Source: Climacteris rufus
Taxonomy: Eukaryota > Chordata > Aves > Passeriformes > Climacteridae
NCBI GenBank assembly: GCA_013398175.1
Contig: VZRZ01003090.1
Location: 160,292 to 224,291 of the forward strand
DNA: 64,000 nucleotides
Reading direction: 5' to 3'
In this document: piece after piece, positions 50,768 to 60,558 of the stretch
Layout of the letters: the number at the start of each line of letters is the position of its first letter
How positions within the stretch are numbered: position 1 is the first letter of the stretch
Notes under the pieces: model-generated
The model's input: only the letters and a program-made list of their open reading frames with translations
What the model was told of the DNA's origin: nothing
Databases searched by the model: none
Position numbers and translations under genes: made by a program

Positions 50768-51681
50768 TATTCATATTCTTGAGGTTTCCTTAAGGCAGCC
50801 CCTCTGTGTCCCCCTACAGCCCAAGTAGCCATGCTGAGACCCTCTACCACAGCTGGGCCCATGGCTTCTCTTGCAGACCACTCTCTCCCCACTCTGTACA
50901 CTGTGGGGAGATCCTTCCCCACCCCAATACTGCCTCCTTTATTATCTCTGCCCAGCTGTGGTTTATAAGTTGTTTCAATCTTTTCTAGGAACAGATAGAG
51001 ATCACAGTTACCCAGAATCCAAAAACGCAGACAACTTGAAATGTGGTTAGACTCTGCCCTACTTTCATTGAGCTGAGAGCAAGGCTCTGCCAAAGTGCTC
51101 AGGGGAGACAAGAAGAGAAAGACCCATCTCAGCAAACCACTCCTCCCTCCCAACCCAAGAAACAAACCCAAGCTGTCCCCCTCCAAGCCTGCTGTGTCTG
51201 TTCAAACCGCATCGCCTATCCTCCTGGTTTGCCTGGGACTTGCACGTGAGCAGGGCACAAAGACATGGAGACTGGGAGATATGCTGTCCTTCACTGCAAC
51301 TCTTGACATAGGCATGGGCATCTCCCCAAGCTGAGAGAGGTGCAAGGGATTCACTAAATCAGGGCCACAAGGATGGCAATGCAGGGTGTGCTGCAGATTA
51401 AGAATGAGACATGTCGGTGGAGTTTTTACTGTCCACACGCTCACCAACAGCTTTTCCCCACAGTAAGATGCTCCCTAGGCTGAGGGAGCTGCAGAAGTGG
51501 AAGTGCTGCCTGGGACTTCCCTCCTGAGAGAAATCCCCTCCCTGGGAAGCCCACATCAGGTTTCAGAGCTGCTGTGGGGCTGTGCCTCCAAGATAAGCTG
51601 GCTCCCTTGCACTATCAGGCTCCTCTTACAGCAATACTTCCAGGGATCTGCAGTGATCTGGAAAGGGATACTGCTGAATAA

Positions 51682-52149
51682 ATGCCAGGATGCCTTTTTC
51701 CTTCTCTGAGTGGTGCCAGCCCACAGGACCAACCTGCAGACAAGGATGTGTGTTTCCTGCACCCCTTTTGGCTGTGGTCTGCTTCTGATAACTCTGGGCT
51801 TTTCTCACAACTGCTGATGGCGTTCAGAGGAGACGGGACTTGGGCAGGGGAGAACAGCTTGCAGCTGTATGACTTTCTCCAAAGTAGGGAATTTTTACTG
51901 AGTCCACCTATATGCCAAGTGGAATATCTGGAGCAGTACACAGATAAGCCACTTGGAGCCACTAATATTTCAAGGGTGTCACTTAAGCCTGCTTGGAAGA
52001 GCTTGTATCAAGCCACGGATCAGAGCAGCACTGGGGTATTTTTGCTGGTGCTCTCACTAGTGGTAGCAACAGTAAAGTGTTTCAGGAGAAGGGTTTGCTG
52101 TAGTCAAGGCCCTAAAGAGATGCTAAAGAAAGTTTCATGTGAAAGATAA
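51682..52149 (+). CDS. Speculative 155-codon ORF with a C-terminal transmembrane-like segment
   Basis: I do not recognise this frame. Its distinctive part is the C-terminal 40 codons: STGVFLLVLSLVVATV (hydrophobic, about 16 residues) followed by a basic CFRRRVCC stop-transfer-like stretch. The TAA stop at 52,147-52,149 overlaps an AATAAA poly(A) hexamer. The N-terminal part looks like random avian sequence (Trp, Gln and Ser rich). It could be the last exon of an unrecognised rightward transcript, a retroelement relic or pure chance; I favour chance. Confidence 0.12.
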   Translation: MPGCLFPSLSGASPQDQPADKDVCFLHPFWLWSASDNSGLFSQLLMAFRGDGTWAGENSLQLYDFLQSREFLLSPPICQVEYLEQYTDKPLGATNISRVSLKPAWKSLYQATDQSSTGVFLLVLSLVVATVKCFRRRVCCSQGPKEMLKKVSCER

Positions 52150-52153
52150 TAAA

Positions 52154-54640
52154 TATCATGATCTTGGACTATATTAACACCATTTACAGGGACTGACTTG
52201 AACCTTGGAGGCAAGAATGAAAAAATGCCAGCATTAGGATCGACATTAGGATCTCCTGCAAGAAGTTTTTTCCTCCTATTGAAAAGCTTTGTTAGAAAGA
52301 ATGATGAGAATGGTAATAATAAGGCACTATAATTATACCTGATCCTTCTATAATCTCTCTCTCTGCAGAGTTCGGGAGCACTTTACTGCTATTATTGGAT
52401 TTGAACAGTCCCATCTGGATAACATACGACTGATTTGTTTGCATGGCTTATTTTAGGTATCTCAGCACGTACATTAGAGTTGCCTTCGTATCTGGCTGAT
52501 TCCCTGCACAGCCTGTAAGAGCAACAAAAGATCTTCAGCTCATGTTCTCCACCGCCCCATTCTCCCATCCCAACGCTTTGGAGAGCTCCCCACAGAAGAC
52601 CAAGGATCAAAGGAACCATCGGTCCTTCCTAACCCTGTACTGTAGAATGTACAACCATAGCACTGAGGCACTTCGAACATGGAGGCTGGATACTGCCTAG
52701 AACATCTGGACTTGCACCTGTATTATTCCAGGCTTGACATTCCACGGATCCCAAAACAACTCTAGATGCACTGGAAGTCTAGTGGCAAGGACCTGGTGCA
52801 TACCTTGTGCTCTGGGATCAGCATAGCTGCCACCTGAAGCTTTAAACAAAGGGATGTACTGCATGTTCCCAGCAGGCACAGAACCAGGGAAAGCACGAAG
52901 GACGCTCGCTTCTTTGGGAATTTAGCATTGTTTGCAACACCATCTCAGTTACAGTGACGCTGGCAAGCTCTTGCCTCAGCTCCCATTCACCGTGAGCCAC
53001 CACCAATGTCAAGAACATTTGTTGTCCCCTTGCAGGAGCTCTGGAGCGTGAAGCTGGGCACTCGCTGCTTCACTCTGCCAGGGCCAGGAGAAATGAGACA
53101 TAATTGAAAAGAATTTAGCCCATGCTAATAAACCCTATATTAAAAGTTAATTTAAAAAATATTAAAAGCACAATACAAAAACTATGGTTTACACGAGTTG
53201 AACCATTTTCAGGCTGAAATTCACAACAATTTGTTACTAGCTTGCAGTTCATGAAGGGAATGTCCCTTTCAGACTGATTAACCATAAGACATGCACAAGT
53301 TGCCTGATTCTTTTGTTGCTCTCACTGCTTTTTTTTTCTCCTGTGAACTGAAGAAGAGTTTTCTCCTGCATCCCTTACACATCCTGCCTGGCCTCATTTA
53401 CAGGGACAGATGGGGTTTCCAATGTATCCCCATCCATAAGGCTGTGGGACATCTTGTTGAGGAGTTTAAAATTATCCATTAGCCCTGTCTAGTTTTCTCC
53501 TACTTAATTTTTGGAGTACTACATCCAATCTCCTCACTTTCATTCTTTTAGACTCTTCAGAGCCGTCTCTGTCAATTTGTTTACTTCTAGTTTATTTTTA
53601 AAAGACAAACCCCCAATGGACATAAGCTCTCAAGTCCCTTTTGAAAATGCTGTCTTTTCTGTAAGTGCTTTGTTTGTGATCCTCTCCAATCCTTTAGGCT
53701 ACTGTTTACAAGCTGGAAGGCATCTGCACTTGGGCTAATCATGCTGAATGCCAGCAATTCCCCCAGCATGATTTGTTGCACAAGCCAGTGGGAGCAGGGT
53801 TTGTTTTGATTATGTTTAGGGTGGAAAACCCACATTTTGCTCACATCAGCCTGACAAAACAGGGAGGCCTAATCCAAAATATTCAGAGGGGAACAATAAT
53901 CTGGTCATGGATTTCAGTGGCATCTGGGACCAGCTCAAAGGTTGAGAGATCTGATGACAAGGGTGGTGTCCTGGGAAAGGAGACAAAAATCTGTAGAAGT
54001 GGATGCATGTAATTTGCTTTTGGATGGATGAAGGAAACACAGACTTAGGGGACTGCTCAGTGCTGTTTCTTAAAGCTCTGCAGCTCCTTTCTGACTTGCA
54101 GCTATTCAGGCTGGGACCCCCCAGCTCTGCCCCAACCAGCCATCACCTCGGGCTGATGCTGGCCTCCCCCAGTGCCCTCAGCTGCTAAGTCAGGCTCTTT
54201 CACTCATTCTGGAGGATGGTGATGTTTTTATCCTGTCTGTGCTGATGCTTGCCTCCAGGCATCAGATGGGTGTCCCAATTTTTCTGCTTGTGAAAGCTGG
54301 GAAGAAGCGCCCGAGGGCTGCTCCCTTTGGGGCTGCCATCAAACTGCCGGGGCACGCAACTGCACTGTAGGGGCGGCTGTGCAGGTCTGCCAGGTGCAGA
54401 GCCCTCTGTCTTCAGAGGCCTGCACAGGTTCTGGGAGCTCAGCACAGCCGGCCCTTGCCGAGCCGCCGGCTCAGCTGGCCTGGGCTGCCCCCTGTGCTGC
54501 CAAGCCTCAGGCTGAGCTTAGCCTGTTCCCACACTCCTGCCAAAGCAGAGATCTGCCCAAAAAGGCACAGAACTCAAAGCTGCACCTGGATCCCACCTCT
54601 CCCCTCTTTCCCGACTCAGCTTTTCCTCCTCCAGAGGCGC
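52154..54640. other. Intergenic, no gene assigned
   Basis: Mixed sequence. The only notable frame is a minus-strand 75-codon ORF (52,619-52,392) starting with a signal-peptide-like MVPLILGLLWGALQSVG. It contains an internal acceptor-like TGTTGCTCTTACAG and is not supported as a gene. Confidence 0.5.
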
Positions 54641-54644
54641 TCCA

Positions 54645-54790
54645 TCAATCACCATTAATCCCTTTTTGTACCCACATAGAGGTTAGTCTTGCTGGTGGCC
54701 TGTGGCAGAGATTTCCACAGCTTAAGCTATACATCACATGAAGAAATGTCTCCTTTTGAGTCTTGCACTTGAATACTTAATCAGCCACCT
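54645..54790 (-). repeat. Ancient CR1-like LINE relic
   Basis: GGCAGAGATTTCCACAGCTT, then CACATGAAGAAATGTCTCCT, then TTTTGAGTC matches my recollection of the sauropsid CR1-family phrase 'ggcaaggagttccacaggtt...tgtgaagaaatacttccttttg'. It seems to belong to the same repeat type as the relic at 19.9 kb. It has no open frame. Confidence 0.5.
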
Positions 54791-57700
54791 CCCTGGATTT
54801 TTAAAACACTTGGTCACCTACTCCATGGCATTTAGGCTTCAGAGATCTCTGCCGCAGACCTCAGCCATCTCTTTTCTGGCTGAAGAGTCCTACTATTGAG
54901 CCAGCCCTTGCAGGGGAAGCGTTTGGAAGTACTTTGCTTTGCCTGAATCAAAACGCCAGCTCCGCCAGCCCCAGCTGAGATCAGAAGGCAGCAGGAGCCT
55001 GCCAAGACCCAGGCAGCTCTGCAGGGAGGCATCGGGAGTTTCAGAGCGACTCTGCCACATCTCCCTCTGCCTTTGACACATGCTTTCTCTCTGAAGGCTG
55101 CCCTCAGTAGCCCGGCCTTTGCACTAGGGAATGGCACAGGGCAGGCAGAAAGCTCCAGTTATTATAACTGTACAGATGCCAAACATCTAAGGAATTGGTG
55201 CAAAATGAACCCAATCAAAGCATCCCATTCCCCTCACCAAGGTATGTTGTAAATTAAGGTGTTTAGCACGCCTAAACACTAATGATACAAATACACATTT
55301 TCAGAGGGACACCAGGGCAAGGATCAAAACTGAGATCCAGCTGTGTGAACACAGGCTTTATGTTGACGCTTGACTACCTCACAAGAGCTCATTTCCCAAT
55401 CACTGAGAATGCCCAAATGTTAATATATTTTTAAAGTGCTTTTGCACAAACTGGTGTCTTTCAGTGAATCCTGATCCCTAATAACATACAGACCCTTATG
55501 TCAGAGGTAATCAAGTATTATTACGAGAACTGCTGGCTGTGGGGCCCCTCCTGCGCACACACATGGGTACATATGGAAGTTATTAGCAAGTTTCAGTGAA
55601 GGATTTTGGGAAATTAACCCTTGGGGCCCCAGAGCACCACTAACAGACTCTAGTTGGGAGCAGACAAAGAGCAGTTTCCTGCTGGATGCCTGCGGCATGT
55701 CGAGACTGAAATCCAGGCCCTTCACAGCATGGTAGAGGAAGCCCCTCTCACAAGCACTAAACTTTTCAACTTCTGCTCTTAGGAAGAACACTTGAAAAAA
55801 ACCATCTGCAAGGCTGTGTAAGTTTCCTCGACAAACTGAAATGAGTCAGCTGGAGAATGTATAACATAACATATAAAAATGCAAACAATTTTCTCCTATT
55901 CCCCAAATGGCGCTCAAGAGGTTGTGAGGAAGTTTGCAATTTCTTTGTAAGTCCCCTTAGGAGCCACCAAAAGAAACATTTGGATACAGACCACCGGGAG
56001 CTACTCCTACATGGCAGAGGGACCAGTTCAGAGGCAGGGTCATTAAAGCAAACATCTCCCACTCTAATGAAAGCAGCAGGATAGCGTTTGCTGTCACCCC
56101 ATGGAAGTAAATTCTTATGGCTTTGCTTTGCACATCTATTTTCCTCAAGAGTTGAAAAAAAAAAGGTTTCTCCTCCAACATCCAAGCAGAGAATGAATAA
56201 CTCCAGTGCTTGCCTCAGCCAATGCACTTTTCGCTTTCCTCTTCTTTCTACATTGATTTCGTTTCTTGCACCAATCCTGATCTGCAAAGTGACCTCTCCT
56301 TGGGAATAATGAGGATACTCACATATGATGTGCTCTAAACTTCCACAATGTAACAATGCTTGGCAGTAATTCACTGGTTTTCATCCACAGATCTCAAATC
56401 AATTTGCTGCAGCCCTGCATGGAATTGACTTACTTGTAAGACTGAGACAAATGCTTGCTGTGCAATTAAAAAAAAAAAAACAACAAAACAAAATAAAGTA
56501 GACTTTATTAAAATCCAAACTATTTCCTTCTCCCGTGGTGTGATTTTCCTAAAGCCCAATCCAGGCTGCAAATAGGGCTCTTTTGCAGCCTCCAGCCATA
56601 CAACCCAAGATGCTCATTTGCAGCCAAATGAGAACAGTTCACAGCCAGGTCAGAGCAATACTGTTAGAAAGCTCTTCCCTCAGTGAGGTATAACCATGGC
56701 CAGAAAACAGAAGCATTCCTGTGCTCGGTTCTAAACATGGAAGAAATTAGCCTGGCTCCTTCCCCCTCCTCCCCCCTTTCTGAAGGGAAAGCAGGAAGGC
56801 AGCCAAGGCACCTCAGCAAAGACACCCTCAAGAAAGAAAAGGATTGATGGGACGGACAGGATGCCTGGGGCAGCAGATCCAGTCCCACTTCTCCATGGCA
56901 GAGAGGGAGGGCAGCTGTGTGGCTGACCCTGCCAAGGCAGGGGCTTCATCCAAGAGCCAGGGAATGGTCCAAGAGGTGCCCAGAGCCACCTGAGATGCTG
57001 GCAGCGAGCAACACTATGCCCATGCATCAGCCACCACAGGGCTCGCAAACCCTGTGGAAATGAACGATCCCAGCTCCTCTCTTGCACTGGGCTGAGAGAC
57101 ACAGTAGCTGCAGGGCCACCGAGCTGCCTCTGGCCTCCCTGCAGCTGAGAGGAAAAGGCAGCAGGGACAAGATCACCTCTTCCCTGACACTTATTTAACT
57201 ACCTTGGTTCATAAGCCAATGCCCTGACACAGGCAGCCAGGCACCTTGCCTCCAGCAGAGCAACAGAGTCCTCCAGAGAATAATTCAGTGTCCAAGTTAG
57301 GCTCCTGTGATGAATCACAGCCTGTATCTATCTCTCTGTGCTGACCACACGCTTTGGTTCCACAGATAAGACACCTGAAGACAACAGAGCAAATTCATTG
57401 TACTCTCTCCCTCTGTTCAGCTTTTTTTCTCCTATACAGGCCTGAAGAGGAAAGTCAGCATGAGCTCAGCAGGCTGCCTGCCCAGCTACAGATGTTTAGC
57501 AGCATGCAAAATGGTTTGGCTCAAATTTTACAGCATCTGAATTTCTCCTTTCATGTAGCTGTTTTCAATCACTTATTTTGAAGACATCATACCTGACTGT
57601 ATTCCTGAAATGAACCATGACTCTATTTAAGCCAACTCTGTTCCTCCCATTTGTACTCATCCTCAAGTTCAAGTTCACTGATGCTGTGCCCTGTTCTAAG

Positions 57701-58022
57701 ACCTTGAATTACTCAGTTTTTCTCACTCAGTTCAAAATTTAAAGTACTAAAAAAACTTCCTAAAAACGTAGGGGTGAGATTTTCAGAAGTATTCTCTGCT
57801 TAGAAAATTCTTCAATTAATTACACTACAAGATGAATTAAGTTTAATGTTCCCAGCTAGGATCACTCATTTATGCTCTGCTTTTGGTCTCTTTGAAAAAT
57901 TCACTTGTTCAGTTTCAGATTGATTGCCATGCCTCAGCACTAAACTAACTGGGCTTCCAACATTACAAGGGAAAGAAGTTATTGCCATGTATTCACTGAC
58001 TTTTAAAAATCAATATAAAAAT
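54791..58022. other. Intergenic, 3' of the SOCS1-like gene
   Basis: Low-gene-content sequence. It includes a minus-strand 202-codon frame (56,374-55,766) without recognisable domain, and a plus-strand acceptor-like TTTTTTTCTCCTATACAG at 57,423-57,440 followed by a leucine-rich frame. Neither is convincing. Confidence 0.45.
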
Positions 58023-58028
58023 TTTATT
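58023..58028 (-). terminator. Candidate poly(A) signal of the SOCS1-like gene
   Basis: TTTATT on plus is AATAAA on minus. It is the first canonical hexamer I found downstream of the stop codon and would give a 3' UTR of about 0.8 kb. Confidence 0.45.
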
Positions 58029-58846
58029 AAAATTTTAGAAGTTTTATATAAAAAAATTCTTCGCCTTTTTGGAGGCAACAACAAAACATCTGATGCTCAA
58101 CAGATGGCAGCAGCACACTATCAGATGAGCTTAAGAAAGGGTGCGGGATCCCATCTCTTCACACCCTCCCAGGGCAGATAAAACTCTCCAGACCAGGATC
58201 CTCTCTGCGGGAATGCCATGCCCTTAGTACAGCGTTACCCAGCTGCACTCCCAGAAATCCAATCAAATAAAGCAATGCAAAAGCCAGTGAAGCTGCACCT
58301 ATGGTACATGGCTGCAATGGTTTCACTGCGGTGCAAACGCCGGCCTCTGAAGTAACCGGCATCGCGTCTGCGCTGCAAGGAGTGAAACGGCCTCTTGCTC
58401 CAGCACAGCTTCGTGGGGCAGCACAGGGGTCCAAGCTGCACTGCTGTGGGACTGGACTCAGCTGCACCTCTTCACAAGGGCAGACTGGAAGCCAAAATGA
58501 AGTCAAGAAATTTGGGACAGAAGAAAACACAGGGCTGACCCGGAAGGACAAGCAACTCACCTTCCTCTGAAGCCTTTAAGTTATAAATGGAGCAAAGAGC
58601 AGGACTTGGTGGTGGTGGAAATGTCTGCTCTTCACGTTTGGCTTTACCCCAGGCATCTCTGGGACAAGTCACACACACTGCATACGTATGAGGACACATC
58701 TGTCATAGCCATTTGTGTTCAAGCCCTGCTCCCCCTGCCCTCCCTCTTCCTCTCCCAGCAGCCAGTCCAGCCTCACTGGCATAACACACATCCCACCAGC
58801 ACAGCCATGTAAAAGGCATGTCCCTTTGTCTCCCATGTGCATGGCA

Positions 58847-59530
58847 TCATCTCCCAGCCCAGGATGGAGAGGGGCTGGGGACAAGGCTCCCCTCTGACCC
58901 TCCCCTTCTATCCAGGGGTGAGAACACCTCCTCCCTCAGACACATCTCCAAGGAGTCCCCCAGCCCTGCTCTGTCCCCCATCATGGCACCAGCAGGGAGG
59001 CTTCGGCAGCACAGTTCTCGCAGCGTGGGCACTGCCCGGCGGCTCCGGCACAGGGGCTCAGAGAAGACCAGGGGAGTTCCCCCCATCTCATCAAAGTGCA
59101 AGGGGTTGTTCCGAGTCCCCGCCACCACCAGCTCCAGCAGCCGGACCACACAGTCTGAAAACCAGTTCTTGAGGCGGAAATAGCCCTCCTGGAAAGAGAT
59201 TCGAAGGCTGACGGGCCCCGTGGGCATCCGCACGCTGAGGCTGAACAAGCAGTTCCCCTGCGAGCTGTCCCGCACCAAGTAGGTGCCTACAGGCTCCCCC
59301 TGCAGCTTGGCGTGAGCCTCCCCCACGGACAAGGGGCCCCAGTAGAAGTCACTGGCCTGGAGGATATTGAGGGATCGCTCCAGCACTTCCCACTCGCAGC
59401 TGCGAAACATCCGGAAACGGTCGGGCAGGCCGGGTGGCGCGGGGCTGGGGAGAACGCTCCGATGCTGCCTTTGCAGACGAGAAACAGCGGTGTGCGTGTT
59501 GTGCAGATCATCTGGCCTCCCTCTGATCAT
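58847..59530 (-). CDS. SOCS1-like suppressor of cytokine signalling (227 aa, single coding exon)
   Basis: An intronless minus-strand frame. In order it has: a Pro/Arg-rich N-terminus; DRFRMFRS (residues 37-44), matching the SOCS1 kinase-inhibitory region (THFRTFRS); an SH2 domain (about 62-137) with FYWGPLS, EPVGTYLVRDSS carrying the phosphotyrosine-binding Arg87, and NCLFSLSVRM; a linker of about 25 residues with TPLVFSEPL; and a SOCS-box BC motif PTLRELCCRSL (168-178). SOCS1 blocks JAK kinases through the KIR and SH2 and recruits Elongin B/C-Cullin 5 through the box. Odd points: the Cul5 motif (LPLP type) is replaced by GLGDSLEMCLREEVFS, and the usual ...YLSSFPFQI end is missing, replaced by a Gly/Ser/Pro tail. 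The motifs place it nearest SOCS1, but it is too divergent to be the ordinary SOCS1; I call it a paralogue. The start is ATG 59,530, with purine at -3. Confidence 0.85.
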   Translation of the reverse strand: MIRGRPDDLHNTHTAVSRLQRQHRSVLPSPAPPGLPDRFRMFRSCEWEVLERSLNILQASDFYWGPLSVGEAHAKLQGEPVGTYLVRDSSQGNCLFSLSVRMPTGPVSLRISFQEGYFRLKNWFSDCVVRLLELVVAGTRNNPLHFDEMGGTPLVFSEPLCRSRRAVPTLRELCCRSLPAGAMMGDRAGLGDSLEMCLREEVFSPLDRRGGSEGSLVPSPSPSWAGR

Positions 59531-59546
59531 CTCTCAAAGAGCCCAT
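59508..59546 (-). promoter_or_regulatory. Upstream ORF overlapping the SOCS1-like start codon
   Basis: ATG at 59,546 opens a 12-residue frame (MGSLRDDQREAR) in a different register. It ends 20 bases beyond the main ATG at 59,530. A ribosome starting here would bypass the main start. Mammalian SOCS1 is known to be translationally restrained by upstream ATGs, so this may be a conserved logic. The context of the upstream ATG is weak at -3 but has G at +4. Confidence 0.55.
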
Positions 59547-59550
59547 GAAT

Positions 59551-59570
59551 CCTGGAAAGATGCTGCCTTT
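59551..59570 (-). other. Candidate 3' splice site before the SOCS1-like coding exon
   Basis: GGCAGCATCTTTCCAG ends at 59,552 on the minus strand and would start an exon at 59,551, five bases before the upstream ATG. This fits the SOCS1 family pattern of a small untranslated first exon and an intronless coding exon. The first exon was not identified. Confidence 0.4.
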
Positions 59571-60135
59571 ACCATGCTTCCTCCTTTGCATCCAGCCTGT
59601 GGGACAGAAGAAGAGTGAGGCAAACCCAATACCTTCTTCTACCTGGGCAAGTGAAGACACTTCACAAGGGAGAAGGAACAGCAAGAGTACCAAAGAGGGT
59701 ACCAAGGAATTATTGCATGTCACCAACCCCCAGCTGTAGGGACAACCAAGGATACATGTGCAGAAAGGACTGCAGCTGGGTCCCCACCAGCACAAGGTGG
59801 CAGCTTACAGAGCTCTGCATCCAGTGGGTTTCTGTGATTCCCAGACAGGGGCTCCTGCACACCCTCCAGCAGGCTGGTTTGAACCTAGCAGATCTCAGTA
59901 TTTCAAGATTTCCCTCTGTTGGATGTTTGGGACTCTTCAGAGTGGAAACTGGAAAGGGGAAATGACACCACAAATCAGAAGCGAAAAATCTAGCAAAGCA
60001 GGAAAGCATCATCTACTTTGTCATTCAGTGAAAGGTAGAAAGGGCTAGAGGGGTGCAAGGAAACCTTTCTCCAACAGAAAGACTGACAACAGGACTTAGG
60101 AGAAGCAGAAGATGGGGATGAGCCTTTTCCACCGT

Positions 60136-60145
60136 TTCCCAGGAA
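60136..60145. promoter_or_regulatory. STAT-type palindrome TTCCCAGGAA
   Basis: The TTC-N4-GAA spacing is the form preferred by STAT6; SOCS genes are classic STAT targets. It lies about 0.6 kb upstream of the start codon. A single 10-base match can occur by chance. Confidence 0.25.
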
Positions 60146-60458
60146 CCACTGCCTTATCCCAAGACACGCCTGTTTCACTATGCCAGGAAATCTCAAAGGT
60201 CTCAGATCAAGACCCCTTAAAAAAATGTTACATCATCAACTTCGAGGCTGGGTCTGCCATGAATGAGTTCACTTAACACTGGTCTGGACAGCAGACACTA
60301 CTGACACCTTCCCAGACTCTTAACTTCTGTTTCGTGCAGAAGGACATCTCCCCCTGCCTGCAGACAATGCTGCCCTCTCCCAGTCACCATCCTCTGCTCA
60401 GGCACTGTCATGACCCTGCTCATCTTCTGCATCTTGTGTTATCACCAGGCTGTCTGTT

Positions 60459-60480
60459 TTCAGAAATGCAAATTTCTGAA
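60459..60480. promoter_or_regulatory. Perfect 9-base inverted repeat enclosing a POU octamer
   Basis: TTCAGAAAT, then GCAA, then ATTTCTGAA. The centre reads ATGCAAAT (60,466-60,473), the exact octamer bound by Oct1/Oct2 factors, used in many B-cell promoters. It lies about 0.94 kb upstream of the SOCS1-like start. Confidence 0.3.
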
Positions 60481-60541
60481 CCCAGTATTGCCATCAGCCA
60501 TCCAAGTCACTTCAATTATATACAAAGATACATATTCTAAA

Positions 60542-60558
60542 TGTGTGTGTGTGTGTGT
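60542..60558. repeat. (TG)n microsatellite
   Basis: Eight TG dinucleotides, followed by TTTGTAGG. Confidence 0.85.

Larger units (their letters stand above)
48801..51680. other. Intergenic or non-coding, no gene assigned
   Basis: It contains a plus-strand 294-codon frame (48,966-49,850) whose C-terminal third is read from a polypyrimidine tract. I reject it as a gene. A T20 run sits at 49,766-49,785 and ends in a TTTTTTAG acceptor-like site at 49,794. A (TA)n microsatellite is at 50,749-50,767. Confidence 0.5.

Noticed and set aside
55766..56374. 202-codon minus-strand ORF
   Set aside because: No recognisable domain, no splice sites or promoter. Hydrophobic patches are scattered as expected by chance. 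Worth a database search only.
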